Positions 25,378 to 39,091 of a stretch of 64,000 bases of DNA are shown here, piece after piece. Both the position numbers and the translations under genes were made by a program. Within the stretch, counting starts at the first letter, position 1; every line of letters starts with the position of its first letter. This stretch comes from Torreya grandis. Its lineage: Eukaryota > Streptophyta > Pinopsida > Cupressales > Taxaceae. The DNA is taken from positions 552,501 to 616,500 of the forward strand of contig JARHVA010002686.1 of assembly GCA_037957365.1 (NCBI GenBank). Reading direction: 5' to 3'. Under the pieces are notes generated by a model. It was given only the letters and a program-made list of their open reading frames with translations, had not been told where the DNA came from and ran no database searches.

Positions 25378-27299
25378 TTTTTATTCTTTCAAATGTAAAT
25401 TTTTAGGTTAGGAATAATAGAATGACAATAAAAAATAAGTTGGTGCAATCCAAAATTATATTTAAATTGTAAAATTGATAAAGATTACAAATAATTATAT
25501 TAAAAAATATGATTGTTCTCTTCATCTCCTATGATATTATTCATCTACCACTATGGGACAAAAACTACTATAAACTAACATGCCTAGGATTATATAATAT
25601 TATGTAAAATAATATTTCATTCCCTTTAATATATAGGAGTTATTGTGAGACTAAGCAAATGTTTGAAATTTTAAAAATAAAAATAAAAATAAATCATCCA
25701 TGTATTTTTGTCAAGATGCTTGTTGGTTGTTATGTAGTAGGATAATATATCTATTTTAAACTAGCTTATTTTACGTAGTGCATAATAAAATGAAATTTTG
25801 AATTGATGGGTTAGGTTTAATTATGAACGAATAGATTATTTTTTGTTTGAATAAAAAGTGTGGTATCAAACATAAGTGGTATTAACAAAACATGTTTCTC
25901 TTGTATATTTGAAAGAACTCTTTTAAGCTACAATTTTTTTTCAAATCCCTTTAAAGTTATATTTATTTTGCTTTCACTGAAGAAATTACTGACAATGATT
26001 ACTTCTTTTAATTCCAACTGATTGTTGATGTTCCCAAATTCATATAGAAACCTGAAGTATATTTTCCATCTAGAAAATCACCAATACAATCAATATTTGA
26101 GTATCCAACCATTTTAAAGTATCCCACCCTTAACTATTTTAGACCAAGACTTTGTTTTACTTGTAGATATTGAAGATCCTTTTTTTTTTTAACTACCCAA
26201 AGACTTTATTTGGGTTGTTGCATGAATCTAGAAATAAACTCTACCAAAAAAATAAATATATGGTCTAGTTATGGTCATTGGACTTCCCATCAATTGTCTT
26301 TGTTTAGTGGCATCTACCAAGTTTGTTGTATAATTTGACTTCAATTTCATGTTTTATTTTGTGGGTGTACTGAGAGGATTACAATTTATCATTCCTAATT
26401 CATTTGAAATTTCACCAATGTATTTATGTTGAGTGGTGAAGATGTACTTCTATTTTTTGATCAAATAAATATTTAAATAGTAATGAAGATAACCCAAATT
26501 TATCATTTCAAAGTTTTTCATAAACTATACTTTTATTTTTACTGTATCTCTCACCATTTCATGAGATTAACAATGAAATTAAAACTATTAACTTTAGTAA
26601 TATTAAAATTTAGGATGTAACTTTTACTACATTATAAAAAGTGTGATTCTTATAAGACCTTCAAATTTAATCTCCTTTCTCTTTTAATTAATATTTGAAA
26701 ATGTCAAATGTCAAATGTATATATATCAATTAAAAAAAAGTAACTATTATATTCCTTATTAAACATTTCTTTTAATTAATTACATATATTTCACATCTAT
26801 TCCTATTATTTACTTTATTCTATTACATCATTTAATCATATAAAAATGAGTTAATTTCAAAATCCTTTATGTCAAACAATTTTTTTTTAAAGCTTTTGTT
26901 TGTATTTAACCATTACATCTCTTAATCTTATAAAAATGAATTAATTTCAGAAAAATTTATATGAAACAATACTTTAGAAGCTTTTGTTTGTATTTCAACT
27001 CATTTTTATTTCAAACGATTTAAAAAATAACTACTTTTATTTTTGCAACCTTTATATTGTACCTTCTTCCTCTATTTGAAAACATAGCAAACAAGAAGTC
27101 TACACCTTTAAATAAAAATGTAATAAAAAATTAAATAAGAGCCTATATTTTAAAGCAACAATTGATATAGAAAAACTAGGGTGAACATTTCTAGCCATCT
27201 CATATGTAAAATATCTCAAAGGACCTAGAATTTGGTCTCCATTTTTAGAGATAGATACGAGAAATTAAAAATAGGAAAGCAATGTCAATTTCATAGATA
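25378..27299. other. AT-rich stretch with partial internal repeat
   Basis: No gene seen. About 26560-27140 is a second copy of about 22380-22860 (shared ACATTAT, GTGTGATT, AGACCTTCAAATTTAA, CATAGCAAACAAGAAGTCTA), so this subsegment is duplicated within copy A. Confidence 0.5.
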
Positions 27300-28470
<1,171 letters not shown>

Positions 28471-28556
28471 TGCATGGACCCTAATGAGAAGGGTCCTAAG
28501 GCTTGCCTACATCAAAATCATAATTAGAAATGTAAAAGACTATTGATTGGATATTA

Positions 28557-28745
28557 GTGGAAATTATTGAAACCCCCATAGAAAAAAGTGTCAAATCCTT
28601 AATGGTTCTTGCCTTGCTATTAGGGGAAGGCTTAATATATCCTCTAATGACTCAAATTCTAGATGTTACTTTGGATTTATCCATCCCCATATTACCAAAT
28701 CCAAATGAGGAGAATGGGTGGAGCTTAATGAAGGGGAAAAAATGA
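28557..28745 (+). other. Short open frame, not recognised
   Basis: A 62-codon frame with a hydrophobic central part (SLMVLALLLGEGLIYPLM). It lies between segment copy A and gypsy copy 1. No homologue recognised and no sign of regulation. Probably chance, or a relic. Confidence 0.12.
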
Positions 28746-28886
28746 AGAGGTAAAAAGGAAATGGATACATTAATTATGTCTCTCAGATCTCAAATAAAAA
28801 ATTTAAAAAGATAGACTCTCATCAAAATAGTTTATTACATCAATTCTTTTGTCTGATCTAGATTGCTAGCCACTACTATTCATTTC

Positions 28887-28941
28887 TCATGCATAAAAAA
28901 TAGGCAAACCTTTTGTAGGCCATAAATTTTGACCCTTAGCA
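28887..28941 (+). repeat. Remnant of the 5' LTR, gypsy copy 1
   Basis: Reads TCATGCATAAAAAATAGGC (family start TGATGCA) and GGCCATAAATTTTGACCC, matching the first 55 bases of the 3' LTR at 33381. The following sequence is gag-leader, so about 475 bases of LTR plus the primer-binding site are missing. Confidence 0.8.
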
Positions 28942-29905
28942 AAGAAGAAAAGGTGGTCATGAGGAAGACATAGATCATGATGAAGAAATTCAATAAGAAA
29001 AAGAACAATAAGAGAAACCACCATTGATGGAAGAGAGGATGCTTCAATCTTTAGAAAGAAAAAATGAAAGAATCAAGGTTGATGTTTTGGATTATGGAAG
29101 CCATTTAAAACCATAAGAGTTGATAGATTGGATGAATATCATTGAGAATTTCTTCAAGTGGAAGACTGTGAGAGAAGACAAAAATGTAAAGTTTGCGTGT
29201 ATGAAATTGAAAGTTCATGCAATGATTTGGTGAGATTACCTTCAAAAAGAAAGATGAAAAGGTAAAGAGAAATTTAATTTTTGGAAACATATCGAGAAGA
29301 AGCTGAGTGAGAATTTTTTTAATGGATTATGCACAAACCCTATACAGAAGATTTCAAATTTTGAGGCAAAAAGATCATAGTATACAAGAGTATATAGATA
29401 AATTTTATAATCTTTCCATATGATTGGAGCATGATGAAACTAAAGAGTATATGGATGCAAAGTATGTAAATGATTTGAAATTTTCTATACAAGATGAATT
29501 AAGCATACATAGAATAGTTAACATGGAAGAGGCTTATCAATTAGCTTTGAAGGCAGATGAAAAATAAAATAAATAAAATTTCAAAAATACATCTCTTGGT
29601 CCAAGCAGAGGTGGATCCCATCCAATAAGGAAATAAGGTAGGTTTAATACCACTAGAGGTGGATTTAATGCCAATAAAGGTGATTCATCATGTCGTGTAA
29701 AAAGGCAAGATGATAATAGACAAGGGTTTCAATACCAACAAAGAAGATGGTTTCAGGGAGGATGAGGTTATGGTGGTACTAGGGGATGGTTTTCAAATCA
29801 ACATAGATTTTATGTATGTTATGGATTTGGAGAAGGACATAAAGAATTTGACTGTCCACACTATCAAAATCAAGAAAGGAGGCAAGAAGATCACCCAAGA
29901 ATAAA
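28942..29905 (+). pseudogene. Gypsy copy 1 gag relic
   Basis: A retrotransposon gag domain is readable across frames: KPPLMEERM near 29020, then a conserved stretch at about 29300-29567 (DHSIQEY-like, YVNDLKFSIQDELS, NMEEAYQLALKADEK). Downstream at about 29810-29870 a zinc-knuckle-like segment reads CYGFGEGHKEFDC, in which the second cysteine of C-X2-C-X4-H-X4-C is replaced by phenylalanine. Frameshifts and stops separate the parts. Known function of the family protein: nucleocapsid/capsid of the virus-like particle. Confidence 0.85.
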
Positions 29906-30063
29906 CCTAGTTGAGGCTAAAATAAAAGAGAAAAATATTGAAGTTACACCAGCTGATGTTGGAGAGAATCACTCTAAGGAAGGAACAAGTGTAAAATAAA
30001 GAAGGTGGTGATACATGGCTATGATCAATTATTTTTTTAACAAGATGTACTTTAGGTGGAATT

Positions 30064-30327
30064 TTGTGCAAAGTAATTATAAGTGGTGGTAGTTGTGAAA
30101 ATATGGTTTCCAAAGAAATGATAGAGAAACTAAATTTGCAATGTGAAAAGCATCTTAACCCTTATTGGATTTCATGGTTTAAGAAAGGGAATGAGGTTAT
30201 AGTACATAAAAGGTGCTTATTCAAGTTTTTTATAGGCAAAACTTATAATGATGAAATATGGTGTGATGTTATTCCAATAGATGTATGTCATGTGTTATTA
30301 GGAAGACTGTGGCAATTTGACAAATAA
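30064..30327 (+). pseudogene. Gypsy copy 1 aspartic protease relic
   Basis: An 87-codon frame with the family pattern KVIISGGSCENMVSKEMIEK and, near its end, CHVLLGRLWQFD. In sister copy 2 the first motif reads IIDGGS, so the catalytic aspartate is serine here. The frame is open but predicted inactive. Confidence 0.85.
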
Positions 30328-30639
30328 AGAAATTTATGATGGAGAAAAGAATTCACAATTTTTGGAAAGGTGGTACAAAGGTAGTTTTGTTACCTCTTAA
30401 AGAGAAAGAGAAGATAGAAAGCATGATTTATATTAAATAAATTATCTAGGATATGAATATAATACGTTATTATTATGCATTAGTAACAAAAAATGAAGAA
30501 ATAGAAATGGTGACAATACCAATAGAAGAAACAAGACTATTGAAAGAATATGTAGATGTTATGCCTAATAAGTTACCATATTTTTTACCATCAAAGAGAG
30601 ATATTTAACATCACATTAATTTGACACCAGGATTAGCTT

Positions 30640-31905
30640 TACCCAATCAAAGAACTTATAGGATGAGTCCAACAAAACATGCATAATTGAAAAAATAGGT
30701 TATTGAATTGCTAAGGATGGAGGTGATAAGAGAGAATACGAGTCCGTCTGCAATGCCAGCATTGATCAATCTAAAGAAAGATGGAAGATGGGGAATGTGT
30801 GTGGATAGTAGAGTAATTAATAAAATCATAATAAAGTATAGGTTTCCTATACCTTGTTTAGATGATATAATGGATGTCCTTAAAAGATTAAAATATTTTA
30901 CCAAGATTGATTTAAGGAGTGGTTATTATTATATTTGAATTCATGAAGGAGATGAGTGGAAAACTATATTCAAGACTAAGGGTGGTTTATATGAATGGAT
31001 GGATATTTCATTTGGATTATCTAATGCACCTAAGACATTTATGAGGGTGATGAACATAGTGCTATGAGAATAAATTGGTAAGTTTGTGGTTGTTAATATT
31101 GATGATATTTTTATATTCAATAAGACTAAAGAAGAACATTTATAACATTTGAGAATGGTAATGGATTTGTTAAGAAAGGAGAAGTTGTATGAAAATTTTT
31201 AGAAGTGTAAGTTTATACAGAACAATTTGGTATTTTTGGGATTTGTAGTTTTAGTAGATGGTGTGAAAATGGATGAAAAAAAGATAAAGATGATTTTTGA
31301 ATGGTCTATTATAAAAACCATTACAGAGGTAAGAAGTTTCCATAGTTTAGCAACTTTTAATAGAAAATTTATTAAAAATTTTAGTATTATTATGGTGCCA
31401 ATAACAAATTACATGAGAGGGAATAAATTTACATGGACTAGATCAGCCATAGAAAGTATTGAAATTTTGAAGAAAAAAATTAGAAAAGGACCAATTTTAG
31501 CATTAATAGATTTCAACAAAGTGTTTGATGTTGATTGTGATGCTTCATTTGTGATAATTGGTGCTATGTTGAGTCAAGAAGGAAAGCCAATAACATATTT
31601 CAGTGAGAAATTGAATTAAGTAAGAACAAAGTATACTACTTATGATGTTGAACTTTATGCAATTATACAAGAATTAATACATTGGAGGCATTACCTAGTA
31701 CCTAAAGATTTTATACTATTTATCGATCATGAGGCTTTAAAGTATGTGAATACACAAAAGAAGTTTAATAGTAAGGAAGCAAAATGGGTTTATTTCTTGT
31801 AGGGGTATGCTTTTATTTTGAAACATAAATCAAGAAAGAAAAATCAAGTAGTTGATGCATTGAGGAAGAGAGTAGCGTTATTAAATACTATGGTGAGTGA
31901 ATTAA
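30640..31905 (+). pseudogene. Gypsy copy 1 reverse transcriptase and RNase H relic
   Basis: Conserved Ty3/gypsy landmarks: TYRMSPTKHA near 30657, [15 protein letters not shown] near 30785, [10 protein letters not shown] near 30900, [16 protein letters not shown] near 30995, and NIDDIFIF near 31097, where family members have YFDD. The connection and RNase H part follows: FLGFVV near 31232, VRSFHSLATF-RKFIKNF near 31330, TYFSEKLN near 31600 and FILFIDHEALKYV near 31710. Stops interrupt at several points (for example after GYYYI and before VRTKY). Confidence 0.9.
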
Positions 31906-32059
31906 ATGGATTTAAAGTTATCAAAGAAATATATTTTTATTGATCTATATTTTGACAAGATAGTTGAATAGTGAAGGAATCCATTAATAGGAAAGATAAA
32001 TATTATTCATGATGAGTATCTTATATAGGAAGGTTATCTATTCAAAGGGAAAAAATTAT

Positions 32060-32780
32060 GCATTCCATTTGGGTTAGTATGAGATTAGTGGTGGTTTGGC
32101 TGGACATCTTGGTAAAGTAAAAGTAATAGCTTTGGTGGAGGAAATGTATATTTGGCCAAAGATGAAGAGAGATGTGACAAGGTATGTTTCAAGGTGAAGA
32201 ATATGTCAGGTAACTAAAGGACATACATAAAATATTGGACTATATATGCCATTACTAGTTATACGAGGACCATGAATAGATTTGAGTATAAACTTTGTGT
32301 TGGGATTACTAAACACATAGAGAGGTAACGATTCAATTTTTGTTGTTGTAGACAATTTTTTTAAAATGGTTCATTTAATTGCATGTAAGAAAACCAATGA
32401 TGCCACTATGATTGAAAAATTATTTTTTATGGATATTGTGAGATTGCATGGTATTCTAAAAACTATTACTTTAGATAGAAACACAAAATTTCTAAGTCAT
32501 ATTTGGAGGACTTTGTGGAAGAAGATGGGTACTAAGATACAATTCAGTAGTGCATATCACCGACAAATATATGCATAGATAGAAGTTGTGAATATGATCT
32601 TAAAATTTTTTTTGAGATACATAAGGGGAGAGAAGCCCAACCAATGGGACTTGGAATTACCACAAGTTGAGTTTACATATAACAGTTTAGTGAATAGATC
32701 AACATGAAAGTCACCATTTTAGATTGTTTATGGGAGAAATCTTATGGGTATTTTAGATTTAGTAAAATTTCTTATTATAG
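32060..32780 (+). pseudogene. Gypsy copy 1 integrase relic
   Basis: Zinc-binding region: GGLAGHLGKVK near 32085 and RDVTRYVSR then ICQ near 32170-32215; the first cysteine of the C-X2-C pair is now a stop. Catalytic core: FVVVDNFFKMVHLIACKKTND near 32340, LDRNTKFLSHIWRTLW near 32470 and VNMILKFFLRYI further on. Order and motifs are those of chromodomain-type Ty3/gypsy integrases. Several stops. Confidence 0.88.
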
Positions 32781-33109
32781 ATCAAATTAGTGATGATACA
32801 GAAGCTTTTACAGAGCATATGCAATAGTTTCAAGGAGTAAGAATAATGTTTTAGGAAAGTAATGAGAAATATAAAGCAACATCAGATGTCAGAAGAAGAT
32901 CCAAGGTATTTGAATAAGGAGAGTTAGTAATGGTTTACTTTAGGAAAGAGAGATTTACAAAAGGCACATACAATAAGTTGAAGTACAATAAATTGGACCA
33001 TGTAAAATTATGAAAAAGATCAATGATAATGCGTATGAGGTAAGTTTACCACAAAATTTTGATATATCTTTAGTATTTAATGTTTTAGATTTTTATTAAC
33101 TCCATGGAG

Positions 33110-33345
33110 ACGATAGTGAAAATGATGAAGATGAATAAGTAAATTGAGAGCAATAGGTTTTAAAAAAGAAGAAAGAAAAAATAGTGCAAGTTTTGGATAT
33201 GAAGATAGTGAGCACAAGGCAAGGTAATTATAATAGGTATTTTGTGTAGTGGGAAGGATTGAAACAAGAAGACAACACTTGGATTATTTAATGTGAGCTA
33301 AAAAGGATTGACTAGGAAAAATGCTAGTAGTATAATAAGGCCAAC
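33110..33345 (+). pseudogene. Chromodomain relic at the pol C-terminus, gypsy copy 1
   Basis: After an acidic linker the frame reads STRQGNYNRYFV, then WEGLKQEDNTWII and CELKRID, with stops at two positions. This matches the short C-terminal chromodomain of plant chromoviruses (aromatic and W-E-G...T-W pattern), which in the family targets integration to chromatin. The same motif ends pol in copy 2 (about 42080-42240). Confidence 0.8.
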
Positions 33346-33380
33346 TCATAGGAGCTGAGTTGTTTTTAACCTAAGGAGAA

Positions 33381-33909
33381 TGATGCAAAAAAAATAGGCC
33401 AACCTTCTAGAGGCCATAAATTTTGATTCTTAGCTTCGTTTGAGCTCTTCCACATGTAAAAATTATCGTATCAAAAACTTTATTGCTATCTTAGGATGTT
33501 CTATCAGTCTAACAATATTTTTGATATTTTTTGGAGGCCATATGTGATCATTTGAGTGTCTAAAATTGTGATTTAATTATTTTTTCTAGTTTTTTCTATT
33601 TTTAGAAATTCTATATTTTTTGAATCAAACAACAACTTCAGTTGAATTTGGTTTCATAGTTTAATTATTGTGTATATGATATTTCAGGAGATTTTTGGGA
33701 TATTTCGAGAGTTTTAAAAAATAGTTGTTTTTTTAATATTTTTATTTTGAATTTTTCATGTAAACTCTAATTTTTTAGTTGAGATTTATTTAAGCATGGT
33801 TTGGGTTTTTACTTATTTCAAGCGATCAATACAAATCAATTTTGAGTGTTGCTTCAAGATCTTGGCCTATTACTAATTTTCTTGTTCTTGATAGTTTTTG
33901 ATTTCATTA
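33381..33909 (+). repeat. 3' LTR, gypsy copy 1
   Basis: 529 bp, begins TGATGCAAAAAAAATAGGCC and ends TTTCATTA. Preceded by the purine-rich CTAAGGAGAA. Related to the LTRs at 46634-47168, 41520-42047 and 57469-58030 and the solo LTR at 24828-25372. Confidence 0.92.
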
Positions 33910-35343
33910 GTTTCTTTCTATATTTTGGAGCTCATTTAATTTATTTTTTTAAGGGTATGATCCTTAAAATCCATTGATTGGTTGTTTTTAGGTTGCTTTT
34001 GAGCTGGATGTAGTCCTTTGGCTTGTCTTTTTCTTTTTTTGTACTTAATTTTCAAATATTTCATCATTCACACAGAAGTCAAATCATAGGGTAAAACTAC
34101 ATTAGTATGGAGCCCTCTTTAGATTATTATATATGTAGGAAACACTCATTAATAGAGGGGTATTAGTGGTCAAATCGACACTGTGTGCCAACTAACTCAT
34201 ATTCACCCAAGGTCATCATGAAAATGAATAACAAGGGTTCTGATATTTTATAAAGAATAGAAGTCCATGACTTATATCTTCATGTACTCAAGCGAATACA
34301 AAGACAAACCCAAAAACATTTAGGTAGTATCATTTTCTAGTAGGTATTATTTGAAGGACATTTGCATCTAACCCATACAATAGCGTCGAAACAACTATCC
34401 CAATTTGACATTAGTGTCCATACCTCTAAAAAAATTCAATAAGGAATCTAAGGATTTATCCAAAATTATTTTATAGCTTGCGTTATACCTGTTCTAAATT
34501 CAGCACTATGTTAGCATCAAAACCAACTAAGTATATTGCTTCTTTTTCATTTCTATAAATATTTTAGTTGTAATTTATATATTTAGCATATTCACAACAT
34601 CATAAATTTAATCTATGTTTATATCTAAGTTTAAAATCCAATTAGTTTGTTATAGATCTTATTATCATCCTTATCCATTTCTAATTTTAAATACCCTTTT
34701 AAAATTAATCTCAAGCTAACTTCAAGTACTTAGATTCATTTTAGGGTTAAACGTAATCATGCAAGTGTTTTATTTAGATTCATAATTCTTTTAAATGGTT
34801 TTATTACCTACATCATTTATCCATATATTAGTATATCATTCATTTTGAGAGTTTGTTCTCATCCATTATTCCTACATTAAAACTCGAGGGTGCACTATTA
34901 ATAATCATTCAAATTTAATTGAGGTATTTATCCATCCATTCTCACTTTAGTTTCTTATTATTTGAAAAGACATTGCTTAGTTTAGTTGTAACACCATTTT
35001 AAAGAAGAGAAAATGTAGACACCTAAACACTCTCACATTTAGTATCATAATTTAATTCAATTAGAATTAAAATAGTAACTCAATCACCGTCCTATATTTA
35101 AATTTGTGACTAACTTTCTCCTTCTCTCTCATACACATGAGAATTTTTCATCTTCTATTAAGGTGAGACTCAAATCCAACCATTGATAATTAATATTATA
35201 TAATAAATATGAATTTATTAAAATCATTTATTTTCTCACTCAAAAGTCTATAAATAAAAGTGTCATCCTTAGTTTTCATTATCCACCTTTAAAATATTGA
35301 ATTACTATCGAATTCATCATACATATACATTAAGAGTATAAAC

Positions 35344-35345
<2 letters not shown>

Positions 35346-35410
<65 letters not shown>
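35346..35410. repeat. (AC)n microsatellite
   Basis: About 32 uninterrupted AC units. Confidence 0.97.
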
Positions 35411-35413
<3 letters not shown>

Positions 35414-36528
35414 TTAACTACTCAATTCACTTTTGATTGAATAAATGAATTGAATATCCATATCTAACGAAATAAAAGAAAATTATATATTCAAAATAAA
35501 AAAAGTGATAAATGTATATTACATGTTTTATAAATATTTTATCATCTATCCTTATTATTTTTTAGTTGTAACTGAATTTAAAATTTAGTTAAAATTTAGA
35601 ATAATAATTTACATTAAATTCTTTTACTAATTTAATTAGGACCTAATTTGTAACTATCTCGCACACTTTTTAGACTTGAATATAAATGTTTTGAAAGTTT
35701 AAATATACATTTAGGAGTGATTCAAAGTTGTGAATGGTTTGAACATCATCTCCTTTATCTGTCCTTCTCAGAATGGCTTTACAAAATTATGATTTACAAA
35801 GATATATTTTATCAATGTTTTGTTGCTAAATGTATGAATAGGTTGCAGTCAGGGTTTGACATAGATCAAGATAAAAGATTAATTTCACATAATATTAAAA
35901 TAATTTAAAATCACCAAATTTTCAGTAATTTTAAGTATTATGTTATTTCAAAACATATAATCAGTGTCTTTTTATAAACAGAGTTTTCTTATTTTATTTT
36001 GGTCAAAGTTTTATTTTATTATATTTTATTCCTTAACGTGCTTTAATGGGGTCGATTAATATGATTAAAAATAATGCAAATAAATACACGTTAATCTTCA
36101 TGTCCTTTGTTCATCTTTGTTTTTATTGAAGGGCATTTAATATTTCCAACTTACGTTTTTATCACAAGAAACATAAAATAAATAAAGAGATAAAATATTA
36201 ACATGCACTGCCCCAATTTATAAAGGGGATATTTTGAAAATACCATACGCCCTATAAACATTTATTTTTCCATTATATTGGACATGTTGTAAAGATATAT
36301 TTCCTATTATATGATATTTTGAGAATCAGTGATTTCATCAAATGATTTGCCTTCAAAATAAGATAATTCAATGGTATAAGTAGATGTTGTTATATAAAAA
36401 CAAGAAGTGTGGTTTTTGAATATCGTGTGGTTGTGTTGGTATGATAGCTTAATGTACATAGAATTTCTTTTATTAATATAATTTTTTAACTTTATTGTTA
36501 AAAGTCTAATCTTGTAGTTAGAAGGTGA

Positions 36529-36532
<4 letters not shown>

Positions 36533-36597
<65 letters not shown>
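36533..36597. repeat. (TA)n microsatellite
   Basis: About 32 uninterrupted TA units, self-complementary. Confidence 0.97.
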
Positions 36598-36599
<2 letters not shown>

Positions 36600-37053
36600 T
36601 TTTGACTTTTAAATGTATTATGTCATTTTATGATATGGAATTATTAGTTTTTAAAAAATAAAGTTTTGTGAATAAGTTATGATTTCTTTTAGATTTTGTT
36701 TTAAAAAATAGGGTATGGATTTAAAATATTATTTTATTTTGATAGCTCAATACATATAAATTATAAATTGGGAATACAACTATTTTCAGGTGAGTTAACT
36801 TCAAATCAATATTTTTATATGAAATGTAGTGAGAATATTTTATTTGTCTTGATTTTATTGTTAACAATGATATCAATTTTCTTTCCAAACTAATTAATTT
36901 ATCATGTAAATAGTTATCTACAACATAAGTTCATTTATTTGCTCACATAAATAAAAATTTATAAATATTTTATAGTTTCTAAATATTTTATAACTTTAAA
37001 TTTTAATATGTAAACATTGATACATATATCCATTTGATGTATTATTAAACCAA

Positions 37054-37180
<127 letters not shown>

Positions 37181-37439
37181 TCTCAAATATAATTATAAGT
37201 ATTTTATCTTTTAAAAAAAGTATTTATAAAGTATTTAATCTGTCTCTCTCACTCTAGATTTACTCTAGACTTAATATGTTATTAACCCTCCAACAATGTT
37301 TTATTTTTATAAAAGCTACTTACTATTACACAAAATGTTAATATTGGAATGAATTATATCATAGCCCAAAATTTTAATTGGTTATTTAGTTGATATTAAA
37401 TTATTATTTATTTTTATTTTTTTAGATTTTTATAATAAA

Positions 37440-37940
37440 AATATTGTTTAGATTAGAATAAATTCACTTTTAATAGTTAATGTTAATACCAATCTCAAAT
37501 AAAATAAGAAGTCTATGTTTTTAAGAGGAAGAATTTTTTTTTGAAGAAGAAGAATCACTAGGAAAAAAACCCATTCTAGGCACAAAATGGCCAAGGTACC
37601 ACAACCCCGACCCCCCCCCCAAAAAAAAAAAAGAGTAAGAGTCAAAAGAAGAAGGATCCCCTGGCCCAGAAAACTATTCAAAAATATCGAGTCATCAGTA
37701 AGAAAAATAAAAGGAGTAAAAATGGATATGAAAATAAAAAATTGACCAATCATCACAATACTTCAAAAAGTTTCACCTTTACCACTATTATAAATAAAAC
37801 ATACAAAATGGTTCTTCATAAATCATCAATAAGAATGAACAAATAAGTTTGCATAAAATACCAACCTTGGGAATGTGTCTGAAAGAAGTTACCAACAAAG
37901 AGAGGACCCTTAGAGGAGATTGTTCATTATATCGTGTTTC
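37440..37940. other. Extra 500 bp in segment copy B
   Basis: Not found at the matching site of copy A (about 7790). Contains a C10A12 homopolymer junction (37611-37632). The minus-strand frame at 37448-37756 owes its length to low-complexity sequence. Nature unknown. Confidence 0.35.
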
Positions 37941-38480
37941 ACTTTTAAATCATTTTTTCCCATGTTTTTATTTAAACTTTGATTTTGTTCTAATTTTATG
38001 ATGAATAAATCAATGTTAACAATATTTTTTCCATGTTTGAAATGATGGTGAGGAATGTGGTGAAAATGATTTTTTTATTTTATTGTTAGTTATTTTATCC
38101 ATTTTAATTTCTAATAAATTTGATATTGTTGAGGTTAGGATTGGTGATAAAATTATTATAAAATTGATATCAAGATTTATAATTTTTATTTTGAGATCAT
38201 ATTATTAATTCTGGAGGGAGGGATTATAGCTATCATTCTCCATTAACATGTAATTATTTTTTATATCTCTGCCCAAATAAGTGCTATTGATTTACGTGTT
38301 AGAAAATAACTCAAACTTTTACAAGTTAAAATAGCTTGTTGTTTAACAAAACAAATAAAAAATCTTATTTTGAGCGTTCCTATCAGTCCAAAAATATACA
38401 TGTTATGGAAGCATTTGCTTTAATCAATGTAGCCAAATATGGGGAGTCAAGGTGAAGTTAAAGCAAATTTGTTTTTATCC

Positions 38481-38690
38481 TCATGCTGAAATTAAATCAA
38501 AGTAATCGCCATTTGAAGTCTCCTTATAGCTTGCATTGGGTGGCTTTTTATTGCAGGATATGGGCAATGCAATTACATTGTCACCATTTCTTCTTCCCAA
38601 CCTAATTGGTGAGCCATCTATTGACACAATTTGACATACATGATGTTGAACATCACACTTCACTTATCTTGACGAATTTTGGATGAATTA
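38481..38690 (-). pseudogene. Unrecognised short coding-like frame
   Basis: A minus-strand frame of 60 codons with varied composition: CDVQHHVCQIVSIDGSPIRL, then GRRNGDNVIALPISC. It is open upstream of its first ATG as well. It lies just before the beta-glucosidase relic but on the opposite strand. I do not recognise a family. It may be a fragment of a transposon or gene, or chance. Confidence 0.2.
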
Positions 38691-38994
38691 ATGCCAAAAG
38701 GCCAAGCTATTATCATTGTAAATATGGAGGTAGTAACATGAGGTTTGAGAATATCTAGACTTACCAAATTGGGTCCTCTTGATGGAAAAGAGGACACAAC
38801 CGGTGCTGAAATATTATTTGTGGTGCCAAAGATAGTGCTCTCAAACTGAATGATGGTGGTGGGGGTCTTTATGGAAGTGATATCTGAGATGAGGACAACC
38901 AGTGTAGATATCTGGAGTTGTGGAATTATTATTTCCTTCTACCAAAATCGGATGCCAATGAAAAATGGTGAGTTTATTAACAATGTTGAGCTTA

Positions 38995-39091
38995 TTTATA
39001 GTCGTGGAGGGTGCATTAAATTGGAAGACCTTTTCTGAGGTATTTGTGATTGGTATAATTTCATATAGTCATGGAGGGTGCATTAAATTCT
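38995..39091 (+). repeat. Short direct duplication upstream of the beta-glucosidase relic
   Basis: GGAGGGTGCATTAAATT preceded by ATAGTC occurs twice, at about 38998 and 39066, about 68 bases apart. The second copy leads into the GH1-like reading frame. Confidence 0.7.

Larger units (their letters stand above)
28887..33909 (+). mobile_element. Ty3/gypsy chromovirus-type element, copy 1
   Basis: Gag, protease, reverse transcriptase, RNase H, integrase and chromodomain occur in Ty3/gypsy order. The 3' LTR is complete (33381-33909), but only about the first 55 bp of the 5' LTR remain (28887-28941), joined straight to gag; primer-binding site and most of the LTR are gone. Flanks ATTTC (28882-28886) and GTTTC (33910-33914) match at four of five bases, so the outer ends appear original and the loss was internal. 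Many stops make it dead. Copies 2 and 3 and a solo LTR belong to the same family. Confidence 0.93.

Noticed and set aside
37448..37756. 102-codon hydrophobic frame on the minus strand
   Set aside because: Low-complexity sequence around a poly-C/poly-A junction with Phe/Leu-rich translation; no supporting motif.
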